Made by a program: the position numbers and the translations under genes. Shown here piece by piece: positions 1 to 6,240 of a stretch of DNA of 10,930 nucleotides. Numbering within the stretch: position 1 is the stretch's first letter; every line of letters begins with the position of its first letter. Below the pieces are notes generated by a model. It made no database searches. It was not told where the DNA came from and saw only the letters and a program-made list of their open reading frames with translations. The stretch comes from Pseudomonadota bacterium. GTDB taxonomy: Bacteria; Pseudomonadota; Alphaproteobacteria; Rhizobiales; Xanthobacteraceae. The stretch spans positions 1 through 10,930 of the forward strand of contig JAEWBW010000405.1 in NCBI GenBank assembly GCA_023390955.1, in the 5' to 3' direction.

Positions 1-1109
1 CATTCCTCGAGGGCGACCTGCATCTCCATCCGCGCCAGGTTGGAACCGACGCAGCGGTGGATGCCGAGGCCGAAGGCGGCATGCCGGTTCTCGCGGCGGT
101 CGATCACGACCTTGTCGGCGTCCGGAAACATCTTGGGATCGCGGTTGGCGGCGGGGAAGGAGAGCAGCACCATGTTGCCCGGCTTGACCGGGCAGCCGGA
201 GATGGTGGTCTCCTTCATCACCTCGCGCGCCATGGTCACCGGCGAATAGGCGCGCAGCAGCTCCTCGACCGCGACCGGGATCAGCTCCGGCTCGGCGACC
301 AGGCGCTCGCGATCGGCAGGCGTCCTGGCGAGGTGCCAGAGCGAGGAGCCGATCGCGCTCCAGGTGGTGTCGATACCCGCGATCAGCAGCAGCCGCAGCG
401 AGCCGTGGATGTGGGAATCCTCCAGCGGCTCGCCGGTTTTGCTCCTCGCGTTGAGAAGGTAGGAGATCAGATCGTCGCCCGGCTTCTGGCGGCGGGCTTC
501 GATATGGCCTGCGAAATAGCCGGTCATCTCCTCCACCGCCTCCTTCAGCTTCATCTCGTTCTTGATGCTGAGCTCGAGGATCATGTGGATCCACTTGACG
601 AAGAGATCGCCGTCGCTCTCGGGAATACCGAGCATGTGGGCGATGGCGCGCACCGGGATGTGCCGCGTGTAGTGGGCCGCGGCGTCCACCTTGCCGTCGG
701 CGATGAACGCGTCGATCAGCTCGTTGCAGATGGCGCGCACGCGCGGCTCGAGCTTCTTCATCGCGTCGGGCGTAAACGGTGGCAGCAGCAACTGCTTTGC
801 CGGCTTGTGCTCCGGCGGATCGGAGGTGATCGGCGGAGCCGCGTTCCTGGCGACCTCCGGCCGCACGTCGCGAACGATGATGCGGCGCGAAGAAAAGCTC
901 TCGGTGTCGTTGGCGATCTCCCGTACAGCCTCATAGGTCGTCGGCAGGTAGCAGCCGAGGAAGCGCTCGGTGCGGACGACGGGGCTTTTGCTGCGCAACT
1001 GGTCCCAGATCGGGAAGGGGTCTTCGGTCCACTGCGGATCGGTGTGGTCGAAATCGTGGAGCCAATCGGTGACGGGCGGATGGGCGGTGGGCTGGCTGAT
1101 GTCGGACAT
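1..1109 (-). CDS. Cytochrome P450, C-terminus cut by window edge
   Basis: Soluble bacterial class I cytochrome P450, a haem-thiolate monooxygenase that inserts one oxygen atom from O2 into an organic substrate using electrons from a ferredoxin. The reading frame starts at ATG 1109 with an AAGGA about ten bases upstream and stays open to the left edge, giving 369 complete codons of an expected 400-410. Visible landmarks in order: PPEH near residue 98; the I-helix oxygen-activation motif AGIDTT (244-249); the K-helix ExxR (E283-R286); and the haem loop FGLGIHRCVG with proximal Cys353. There is no membrane anchor, as expected for a bacterial enzyme. It lies 76 bp downstream of a [3Fe-4S] ferredoxin gene on the same strand, so the two are probably co-transcribed and the ferredoxin is its likely redox partner. 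The CYP family and substrate cannot be told from sequence alone. Confidence in the superfamily is very high. Confidence 0.97.
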   Translation of the reverse strand, partial: MSDISQPTAHPPVTDWLHDFDHTDPQWTEDPFPIWDQLRSKSPVVRTERFLGCYLPTTYEAVREIANDTESFSSRRIIVRDVRPEVARNAAPPITSDPPEHKPAKQLLLPPFTPDAMKKLEPRVRAICNELIDAFIADGKVDAAAHYTRHIPVRAIAHMLGIPESDGDLFVKWIHMILELSIKNEMKLKEAVEEMTGYFAGHIEARRQKPGDDLISYLLNARSKTGEPLEDSHIHGSLRLLLIAGIDTTWSAIGSSLWHLARTPADRERLVAEPELIPVAVEELLRAYSPVTMAREVMKETTISGCPVKPGNMVLLSFPAANRDPKMFPDADKVVIDRRENRHAAFGLGIHRCVGSNLARMEMQVALEE

Positions 1110-1185
1110 CTCTGCAAATTCCTTGTTTGCAAAATGCTGAGGACGTGTGTTCACGCTGGAGCACGCAGGGACGACGGGCTTTCGC

Positions 1186-1395
1186 CTAGTCCTCGGTCAC
1201 CTCGATCGCGATTTCCGGACAGTTGGACTTGGCAAGCCAGGCCTTGTCTTCGAGGCCGGCCGGGACGGTGCCGTCGCCGACTTCGTGGGCATTGCCGTAT
1301 TCGTCGAGCTCGAACAGTTCCGGCGCCAGCGCCTTGCAGCGGGCGTGGCCCTGGCACTTGTCTGGATCGACGTGAACCTTCAATCGTTCAGCCAT
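1186..1395 (-). CDS. Small [3Fe-4S] ferredoxin, probable P450 redox partner
   Basis: A 69-residue soluble ferredoxin that passes single electrons, most likely from a ferredoxin reductase to the neighbouring P450. It has three cluster cysteines: CQGHARC (Cys14 and Cys20, with His17 where a four-cysteine cluster would have its extra Cys) and NCP near residue 59. The CxxHxxC...CP pattern is that of single-cluster [3Fe-4S] ferredoxins found beside P450 genes in actinobacteria and Rhodopseudomonas-type bacteria. The protein is acidic, as such electron carriers usually are. ATG 1395 is preceded by GAGGGAG at good spacing. It is the first gene after the promoter at 1497-1526, upstream of the P450. 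No ferredoxin reductase gene is visible in the window, so it may lie to the left or be shared. Confidence 0.93.
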   Translation of the reverse strand: MAERLKVHVDPDKCQGHARCKALAPELFELDEYGNAHEVGDGTVPAGLEDKAWLAKSNCPEIAIEVTED

Positions 1396-1420
1396 TACAG
1401 CTCCCTCGGTCGTGCGCCTT

Positions 1421-1482
1421 TCAGCCCAAGGGGCTGAGCGCGTTCCTCAATTGGCGATTTTTGGCGCCGCATTCGCTGCGGC
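1421..1482 (-). other. Two hairpins in predicted ferredoxin-P450 leader
   Basis: If transcription starts about 7 bases after the -10 box described at 1497-1526, the ferredoxin mRNA has a leader of about 95 nt. Two perfect small hairpins lie in it. One has arms 1466-1471 and 1477-1482 (6 bp, 5-nt loop). The other has arms 1421-1427 and 1431-1437 (7 bp, 3-nt loop), about 25 nt before the start codon. Neither is followed by a U-run on the transcript, so they do not look like intrinsic terminators. They could stabilise the mRNA or be chance in GC-rich DNA. Confidence 0.4.
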
Positions 1483-1484
1483 TT

Positions 1485-1540
1485 AAGTTATAGTATATTA
1501 CATTGCCGACGGGCTTTCCCTGTCAAGCGCAAACTTATAG
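1485..1540. promoter_or_regulatory. Repeated 9-mer flanking the ferredoxin promoter (candidate operator)
   Basis: Reading the minus strand, CTATAAGTT (1540-1532) and CTATAACTT (1493-1485) are direct repeats matching at 8 of 9 positions, 47 bp apart. They flank the -35 and -10 boxes of the predicted ferredoxin promoter and lie in the gap divergent from the TetR gene. That position suits binding sites for the local regulator, but TetR proteins normally bind inverted repeats and these are direct, so the assignment is tentative. On the plus strand the copy nearest the TetR gene contains TTATAG, which could itself be a -10 box giving that gene a very short leader. Confidence 0.35.
1497..1526 (-). 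promoter_or_regulatory. Sigma-70-type promoter for ferredoxin-P450 operon
   Basis: On the minus strand there is a perfect TTGACA -35 box (1526-1521) and a TGTAAT -10 box (1502-1497) separated by 18 bp. An overlapping TAATAT (1500-1495) at 20 bp is an alternative -10. The DNA here is clearly more AT-rich than its surroundings. It points toward the ferredoxin start 100 bp away. No start site has been mapped; the call rests on consensus match and position. Confidence 0.6.
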
Positions 1541-1552
1541 GTTTCGGGTCAC

Positions 1553-2200
1553 ATGCCGTCACAACTTGCCCGGAAACCACAAAATACCTACCACCACGGC
1601 GATCTCCGCGGCGCCCTGATCAAGGCCGCCTTGCGCGATGCCGAGCAGGGCGGGCCGGAGGCGATCAGCATAAAGGCGCTGGCGAAGGAGCTTGGCGTCT
1701 CGCAGCCGGCGCCGTACCGGCACTTTGCCGACCGCGATGCTCTGCTCGCAGCGGTGACCGCGGAAGCCTTCCGCGAATTCTCCGCCATGCTGCGTGAGGC
1801 GATGGCAAAGGCCTCGAAGCAGTCGAAGCTCTCACGCCTTGCGCAGGCGACGCTCGATTTCGGCCTCAAGCGCAACGGCATCTATCGCCTGATGTTCGTC
1901 TCGCGCACGGTTTCCTGCGCGGCCAAGGGCAGCGAGCTGCACGCCGCGACCAGCGAGACCTTTGGGCTCGTGCTCGAGGCCCTGGAGGCGCCCGCCGTCG
2001 GCTATCTGCGCGAACGGCACGCCCTGAAAATCTGGGCGGCGCTGCATGGCGTGGTCATGCTGGCGGAGCAGGGGCTGTTCACCGGTGAGGCCGCACACAC
2101 CACCCGCGAGGAACTGGTCGAGGATTTCGTGAGCGAGACCAAGGTTGCGCTGGCGGCCGCGATCAAGGACGCGCGCCGCCGCGAAAAGAGCGGCGACTAG
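1553..2200 (+). CDS. TetR/AcrR-family transcriptional regulator, WHG-type C-terminus
   Basis: A 215-residue one-component regulator, normally a dimeric repressor released from DNA by a small ligand. The N-terminal helix-turn-helix spans about residues 17-63; its recognition part reads IKALAKELGVSQPAPYRHF, with the YRHF ending typical of TetR proteins. The all-helical ligand-binding half carries W161 and H165-G166 in IWAALHGVVML, the signature of the WHG subgroup (PF13305). Its ligand cannot be predicted. It is divergent from the ferredoxin-P450 pair, so it probably controls that pair and itself from the shared gap. Its stop overlaps the stop of the convergent racemase-family gene by the four bases CTAG. 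ATG 1553 is used because the protein begins a usual distance before the HTH, although the ribosome-binding site is weak. Confidence 0.93.
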   Translation: MPSQLARKPQNTYHHGDLRGALIKAALRDAEQGGPEAISIKALAKELGVSQPAPYRHFADRDALLAAVTAEAFREFSAMLREAMAKASKQSKLSRLAQATLDFGLKRNGIYRLMFVSRTVSCAAKGSELHAATSETFGLVLEALEAPAVGYLRERHALKIWAALHGVVMLAEQGLFTGEAAHTTREELVEDFVSETKVALAAAIKDARRREKSGD

Positions 2201-2832
2201 GCCTTTCCGAGCAGCTTCTTCAGCTTTGCGACGGCGCTGTCGGGCGTCGTCACCACCGGTCGGCCCGTCGCGGCCGCGACCATCGGTGCGGTCGAAGCGA
2301 TGCTGAACTGGGCGAGCGCGATCGCGTCGCAGTCGCGCAAATCCTTCGAAGCTTCCACGATCAGCCGGTCATGCGTGACGCGGTCGCCGCGGTCGAGGGC
2401 AGCAAGCGCGCCCTCGGCCAGCTTCGGTACGATCTGAACCGAGCCAGGAAATTCCGGCGGCATCGATTGCAGGGTCGGCGGGAAGGTCGAGAGCAGACCA
2501 ATCCTGCGGCCCATCATCACCGCCTGCTCGATCATGGCCTCGTTGGGCTTGAGCACGGGCATCGGCGCATGCGCTCGGGCCACTGCCTCGATGCAGGGGC
2601 CGAATGCCGAGCAGGTAAACAGGATCGCATCCGAACCGGTCGCGGCGGCATAAGCGCCCAGCGAGAGAAAGCGCTCGGTCATGGCGTCGTTGAGCTTGCC
2701 GGCGCGTGCGAGATCCGCCGACAGGCTGTCGTCGAGCAGGTTCATCAACCGCACATCGGGCCAGGTTTGCGCGAATGCGGCCTCGATCGGTGCGATGGAG
2801 TGCTTTAGCGCGTGGATCAGCGTGATGCGCAT
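2197..2832 (-). CDS. Asp/Glu/hydantoin racemase superfamily protein, second cysteine replaced
   Basis: A 211-residue cytosolic protein with the two-lobed fold of the aspartate/glutamate/hydantoin racemases, a superfamily that also includes arylmalonate decarboxylase and maleate isomerase. The first catalytic-cysteine motif is present: FTCSAFGPC, with Cys74 as the expected acid/base and Cys80 nearby. In the second-lobe motif, usually a cysteine after a hydrophobic strand, the sequence reads IALAQFSIA, putting Gln175 where the second cysteine would be. A classical two-base racemase therefore looks unlikely; a one-cysteine isomerase, decarboxylase or related reaction is possible. It is last in the run with the binding protein, aminotransferase and RpiR genes, 60 bp behind the binding protein with a palindrome between. 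ATG 2832 has a GAAGG-like site upstream. Superfamily is confident; reaction and substrate are unknown. Confidence 0.82.
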   Translation of the reverse strand: MRITLIHALKHSIAPIEAAFAQTWPDVRLMNLLDDSLSADLARAGKLNDAMTERFLSLGAYAAATGSDAILFTCSAFGPCIEAVARAHAPMPVLKPNEAMIEQAVMMGRRIGLLSTFPPTLQSMPPEFPGSVQIVPKLAEGALAALDRGDRVTHDRLIVEASKDLRDCDAIALAQFSIASTAPMVAAATGRPVVTTPDSAVAKLKKLLGKA

Positions 2833-2846
2833 GGTGCCTGCCTTCT

Positions 2847-2878
2847 TTCACCTCTCCCCACGAGCGGGGAGAGGTGAA
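2847..2878. repeat. Perfect 13-bp inverted repeat (REP-like hairpin)
   Basis: The arms TTCACCTCTCCCC (2847-2859) and GGGGAGAGGTGAA (2866-2878) are exact reverse complements around a 6-nt loop. It fills most of the 60-bp gap between the binding-protein stop and the racemase-family start. From memory, hairpins built on this CACCTCTCCCC core are scattered between genes in Bradyrhizobium and relatives, so this is probably one copy of a dispersed palindromic element. In the transcript it could protect the upstream message or lower expression of the racemase-family gene. There is no U-run, so it is not a classical terminator. Confidence 0.8.
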
Positions 2879-2892
2879 CACGGGATCTCCGT

Positions 2893-3906
2893 TTACTTGA
2901 ACGGAATGGCGTACATCAAGCCGCCCTTGCTCCAGAGGCCGTTGAGGCCGCGGTCGAGCTTGAGCGGGCTCGCCTTGCCGACATTGCGCTCGTAGATCTC
3001 GCCGTAATTGCCGGTGGCCTTGATCGCCGTGACCAGCCATTTGTTGTCGAGCCCGAGCCGCGATCCGAGATCACCGGAGGCGCCGAGCAGCCGCTGGATC
3101 GCGGGCGTCTGCGACTTCGCCATCTCCTCGACATTGCCTTGCGTCACGCCGAGCTCCTCGGCCTCGATCAGGCCGTAATGCAGCCAGGTGATGATGTCGC
3201 TCCAGACCTCGTCGCCGTTGCGGGTGAAGGGACCGAGCGGCTCCTTGCTGATGGTCTGCGGCAACACGACATAGTCGGCCGGGTTCGGCGCGGCCGTGGT
3301 GACGGCGCCGGCGAGCGCGGAGGCGTCCTGGGTCATGGCGTCGCAACGACCGCCGAAGAAGGTCTGGTACATGGTGTCGATGCGGTCGAACACCAGCGGC
3401 TTCCAGTCGATGCCGTTGGCGCGGCCGTAATCGCCGAGCGTGACCTCATGCGTGGTGCCCTGCGCGACGCAGACCGTGGCGCCCTTGAGATCCTTGATCT
3501 CCTTCACGCCGAGGTCCTTCTTCACCACAAAGCCCTGGCCGTCGTAAAAATTGATCGGGCCCTGGCGCAGGCCGAGCGTCGCACCGCGCAAGTACGTCTG
3601 CGTCGAGTTGCGATAGAGCACGTCGATCTCGCCGGACTGCAGCGCGGTGAAGCGGTTCTGCGCGGTCAGGGAGACGTAGCGCACCTTGCTGGCATCGCCG
3701 AGCACGCCGGCTGCGAGGGCGCGGCAATAATCGACGTCGAGGCCCTTGTAATTGCCTTGCGAGTCCGGTGCGGAGAAGCCGGCAAAGCCGGCGCTGACGC
3801 CGCACACCAGCGTGCCGCGGCTCTTGACCGTGTCGAGCGTTGCCGCCGACGCACCAGCCGTCGATGCCGCAACCAGTCCTGCAGCGATAACCAATTTCCT
3901 CATCAT
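2893..3906 (-). CDS. Periplasmic amino-acid-binding protein, AapJ/BztA type
   Basis: A 337-residue substrate-binding protein of an ABC importer; it captures an amino acid or similar solute in the periplasm and delivers it to the permeases. The N-terminus is a clear Sec signal peptide (Met-Met-Arg-Lys, hydrophobic core, cleavage probably after ASA near residue 21). The mature part follows the family 3 solute-binding fold: RGTLVCGVSAGFAGFS, GLDVDYCRALAAG, RFTALQSGEIDVLYRNST and YDGQGFVVKK match the general L-amino-acid binding proteins AapJ and BztA in length and landmarks. The start has two adjacent ATG codons (3906, 3903) behind GGGGAG; the first has the better spacing. It lies 12 bp after the aminotransferase and serves the two divergent permeases. 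The pocket segment NSTQTYLRG seems to differ from the usual NTTWT form, which may mean a different ligand. Confidence 0.93.
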   Translation of the reverse strand: MMRKLVIAAGLVAASTAGASAATLDTVKSRGTLVCGVSAGFAGFSAPDSQGNYKGLDVDYCRALAAGVLGDASKVRYVSLTAQNRFTALQSGEIDVLYRNSTQTYLRGATLGLRQGPINFYDGQGFVVKKDLGVKEIKDLKGATVCVAQGTTHEVTLGDYGRANGIDWKPLVFDRIDTMYQTFFGGRCDAMTQDASALAGAVTTAAPNPADYVVLPQTISKEPLGPFTRNGDEVWSDIITWLHYGLIEAEELGVTQGNVEEMAKSQTPAIQRLLGASGDLGSRLGLDNKWLVTAIKATGNYGEIYERNVGKASPLKLDRGLNGLWSKGGLMYAIPFK

Positions 3907-3918
3907 GCTACTCTCCCC

Positions 3919-5268
3919 TCAGTGATTGACACTACGCAACACGTTGTCGACGGCTGTGCCGAGCCTGTCGACGATCAGATCGATTTCATCCGGCGATGAG
4001 ATGTAGGGCGGCGCCAGCAGGATATGGTCGCCGCGCGCGCCATCGACGGTTCCGCCGCCCGGATAGCAGCCGAGCCCGTTGGCGAAGGCTTCCGCCTTGA
4101 TCTTCTGATTGAGCTTGAGCGCGGGATCGAACGGCGTCCGGCTTGCGCGGTCGGCGACGAGCTCGACCGCCCAGAACAGGCCGCGGCCCCTGATATCGCC
4201 GACATGGCGGTGATTGCCGAAGCGTTCGGTCAGCCGTTGCTCGAGCTGCTTGCCGCGTTCCTTGATCCGATCGAGCAGATTGTCCTCGCGGATCACCTCC
4301 TGCACGGCCAGCGCCGCGGCGCAGGCGAGGGGATGGGCCAGGTAAGTATGGCCATGCTGGAACGCGCCCGAGCCGGCGCGGATGGCGTCGATGATCTTGC
4401 CGCCGGCGAGCATGGCGCCGATCGGCTGATAGCCACCGCCGAGCCCCTTTGCGATCGCCTGGATGTCGGGCGCGACGCCTTCCTGCTCCCAGGCATGCGT
4501 CGTTCCGGTTCGGCCCATGCCGCACATGACTTCATCGAGAATGAGCAAGGCACCGTGGCGATCGCAGATCTCGCGCACGGCCTTGAAGTAGCCTTCCGGC
4601 GCGGGAACGCAGCCGGCGGTCGCGCCGACCACCGGCTCGGCCAGAAAGGCGGCGACGGTGTCGGGGCCCAGCTGCTGAAACTCGGCCTCGAGCTCGGCGG
4701 CGAGCCGCGCCACGAATTGCGCGTCGGACTCGTTGTCGCGCTTCTCGTGATAGGCGAATGCCGGCGTCACGTGACTAAAGGCAGGCGACAGCAACGGAGC
4801 GTAGGGCTCACGACGCCAGGCGTTGCCGCCGGCGGACAGCGCGCCGAGCGTGTTGCCGTGGTAGCTCTGGCGGCGCGCGATGAAGTGGCGACGCTGCTTC
4901 TCGCCACGTTCGAGGAAGTATTGCCGCGCCAGCTTGATGCTGGCTTCGATCGCCTCGGAGCCGCCGCTGACGAAATAGGCGTAGGCGAGCCCGCCGGGCT
5001 CGTGGCCGACCAGCGTTTCGGCCAGAGCTTCCGCCGGCTCCGACGAGAAGAATGCGGTGTGTGCATAGGCGAGCGATGAGGCTTGCCGCGCCATCGCCGC
5101 GATGACGCGCGGATGCTGATGGCCGAGGCAGGAGACGGCAGCGCCGCCGGAGGCGTCGAGCACACGCCGCCCGTCCTCGGCAATGAGATAGACGCCTTCG
5201 CCGCCGATCGCCTTGGGCGGGGTGTCGCGGAGCGAACGGTGCAGCACACGGCTGGTGCGTTGGGCCAT
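3919..5268 (-). CDS. Class III PLP-dependent aminotransferase
   Basis: A 449-residue cytosolic pyridoxal-phosphate enzyme of the omega-aminotransferase group (COG0160/0161), which moves an amino group, often a terminal one, to a keto acid such as pyruvate or 2-oxoglutarate. Landmarks: SGGSEA (101-106), which holds the cofactor phosphate; YHG (136-138), which stacks on the ring; EPVVG (211-215); LDEVMCGMGRTG, with Asp245 pairing to the pyridine nitrogen; AIAKGLGGGYQPIGA, with Lys274 forming the Schiff base; and HTYLAHP, with Thr308 from the partner subunit. Length and residues are complete. It starts three bases after the RpiR stop, with AGAAAGG seven bases before ATG 5268, and is followed after 12 bp by the binding-protein gene. 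It is thus an operon member that probably deaminates the imported substrate. Alternatives such as beta-alanine, GABA, taurine or putrescine cannot be separated by reading. Confidence 0.95.
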   Translation of the reverse strand: MAQRTSRVLHRSLRDTPPKAIGGEGVYLIAEDGRRVLDASGGAAVSCLGHQHPRVIAAMARQASSLAYAHTAFFSSEPAEALAETLVGHEPGGLAYAYFVSGGSEAIEASIKLARQYFLERGEKQRRHFIARRQSYHGNTLGALSAGGNAWRREPYAPLLSPAFSHVTPAFAYHEKRDNESDAQFVARLAAELEAEFQQLGPDTVAAFLAEPVVGATAGCVPAPEGYFKAVREICDRHGALLILDEVMCGMGRTGTTHAWEQEGVAPDIQAIAKGLGGGYQPIGAMLAGGKIIDAIRAGSGAFQHGHTYLAHPLACAAALAVQEVIREDNLLDRIKERGKQLEQRLTERFGNHRHVGDIRGRGLFWAVELVADRASRTPFDPALKLNQKIKAEAFANGLGCYPGGGTVDGARGDHILLAPPYISSPDEIDLIVDRLGTAVDNVLRSVNH

Positions 5269-5271
5269 GGG

Positions 5272-6144
5272 TCAGCCTTTCTCTGGGACGTAGGTGGAAC
5301 TCGCGGCAAGCCGCGCCTCAGTATCCTGCAGGCGCTTCTTGGCCGCCGAGCCGCCGAGCGAGAACGTCACCGCGGCGAGCGACTGCGCGATCGCGATGGC
5401 ACCGGTCAGACTCGGGAAGAAGCCGGGCGAGGACGCGGCTTCGAACAGCAGCACATGATCCGCGCCTTCGGCCATGGGAGCTGCCGGCGTATCGGCGATC
5501 GAGATGAGAGTTGCGCCGGTACGGTAGGCCGCTTGGGCGACGCGCACGCTTGCATGCGTGTAGGGCGTGAAGCCGATCACGACGACGGCTTCGCCTGAGC
5601 GGAAGGCGCCGAGATCGAGATCGTCGGGGCCGGAGCCGCCGACGATCTGAACTTCGTCGGGGCGGAACAGCCGCAGCTCGTAATTGAGCAGCTCCGCGAC
5701 GCTGCGGCAGCTGCGAAAGCCCGCGATCCAGATCCGCTTCGCCGCATGCAGCGCGCGCGCCGCGTCCACGACGGAGCCTGAGGATATGCGCGGCAAGCCC
5801 GCGGCCTCGGCCTCCAGCTTGTCGTGCACCAGCGCCACGTCGGCATGCGGGCCGGCGCGCCGGCTTCTGGCACGGCCGGAGAAGGGTGAGGTCTGCGACG
5901 GCCGGCGTGCTTCGGTCAGCGCCGCGCGAAGCTCGTCCCAACCGGAATAGCCGATGGCTTTGGCGAGCCGCGTGAACGCTGCGGGATCGGCGCCGGCTTC
6001 TGCGGCGAGGTCGCGCATCGAACGGGTGGTGGCGTCGTAATCATTGGCCGCGACAAACCGCCCGACCTCCTGCAAGCGCAGGGGGAGCGATGGCAATGCA
6101 ATCCGGAGTTCGCTCAGCGGCGAGGATTTCGCGGGCTCGGCCAT
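5272..6144 (-). CDS. RpiR/MurR-family regulator with SIS domain
   Basis: A 290-residue transcription factor with an N-terminal RpiR-type helix-turn-helix (about residues 10-78; DLAAEAGADPAAFTRLAKAIGYSGW fits its recognition region) and a C-terminal SIS domain (about 125-265). The SIS part shows RIWIAGFRSCRSVAELL, then AVVVIGFTPYTHASV and GATLISIAD, the usual alternating strand and ligand-loop segments. SIS domains in this family commonly sense phosphosugars, but RpiR proteins next to amino-acid transport or aminotransferase genes are also common, so the ligand here is open. It is first in the leftward run and divergent from the permeases, and an inverted repeat lies ten bases before its ATG, pointing to self-control and control of both arms. 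No good ribosome-binding site precedes ATG 6144. Residues 80-100 are a low-complexity Arg/Ser/Pro linker. Confidence 0.93.
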   Translation of the reverse strand: MAEPAKSSPLSELRIALPSLPLRLQEVGRFVAANDYDATTRSMRDLAAEAGADPAAFTRLAKAIGYSGWDELRAALTEARRPSQTSPFSGRARSRRAGPHADVALVHDKLEAEAAGLPRISSGSVVDAARALHAAKRIWIAGFRSCRSVAELLNYELRLFRPDEVQIVGGSGPDDLDLGAFRSGEAVVVIGFTPYTHASVRVAQAAYRTGATLISIADTPAAPMAEGADHVLLFEAASSPGFFPSLTGAIAIAQSLAAVTFSLGGSAAKKRLQDTEARLAASSTYVPEKG

Positions 6145-6153
6145 GAAACATTC

Positions 6154-6180
6154 GTTGCACGTATCTAAGTTTGGTGCAAC
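6154..6180. promoter_or_regulatory. Inverted repeat GTTGCAC-N13-GTGCAAC, candidate RpiR operator
   Basis: The half-sites 6154-6160 and 6174-6180 are exact reverse complements with centres 20 bp apart, about two helical turns, so a dimer could contact both on one face of the DNA. The site lies in the 96-bp gap between the divergent RpiR and permease genes, ten bases from the RpiR start codon. Binding there would probably block the RpiR-aminotransferase-binding protein transcript and could also affect the permease transcript. I could not pick convincing -35/-10 boxes in this gap. Confidence 0.6.
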
Positions 6181-6240
6181 AGTTGATGCGCGCTTCGCCG
6201 GACATCGCTCTTTTTCTTCTTTTCAGAGGACATTTGTGCC

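Noticed and set aside
57..1493. A 478-codon open frame on the plus strand
   Set aside because: It is antisense to the P450 and ferredoxin, whose motifs are unmistakable. Its translation is low-complexity and rich in Arg, Gly, Asp and Ala, as expected for a shadow frame in GC-rich DNA.
3139..5079. Long plus-strand frames opposite the binding protein and aminotransferase (3139-3999, 4024-5079)
   Set aside because: Both are mirror frames of well-supported minus-strand genes, with biased composition, no plausible ribosome-binding sites and no domain signal.
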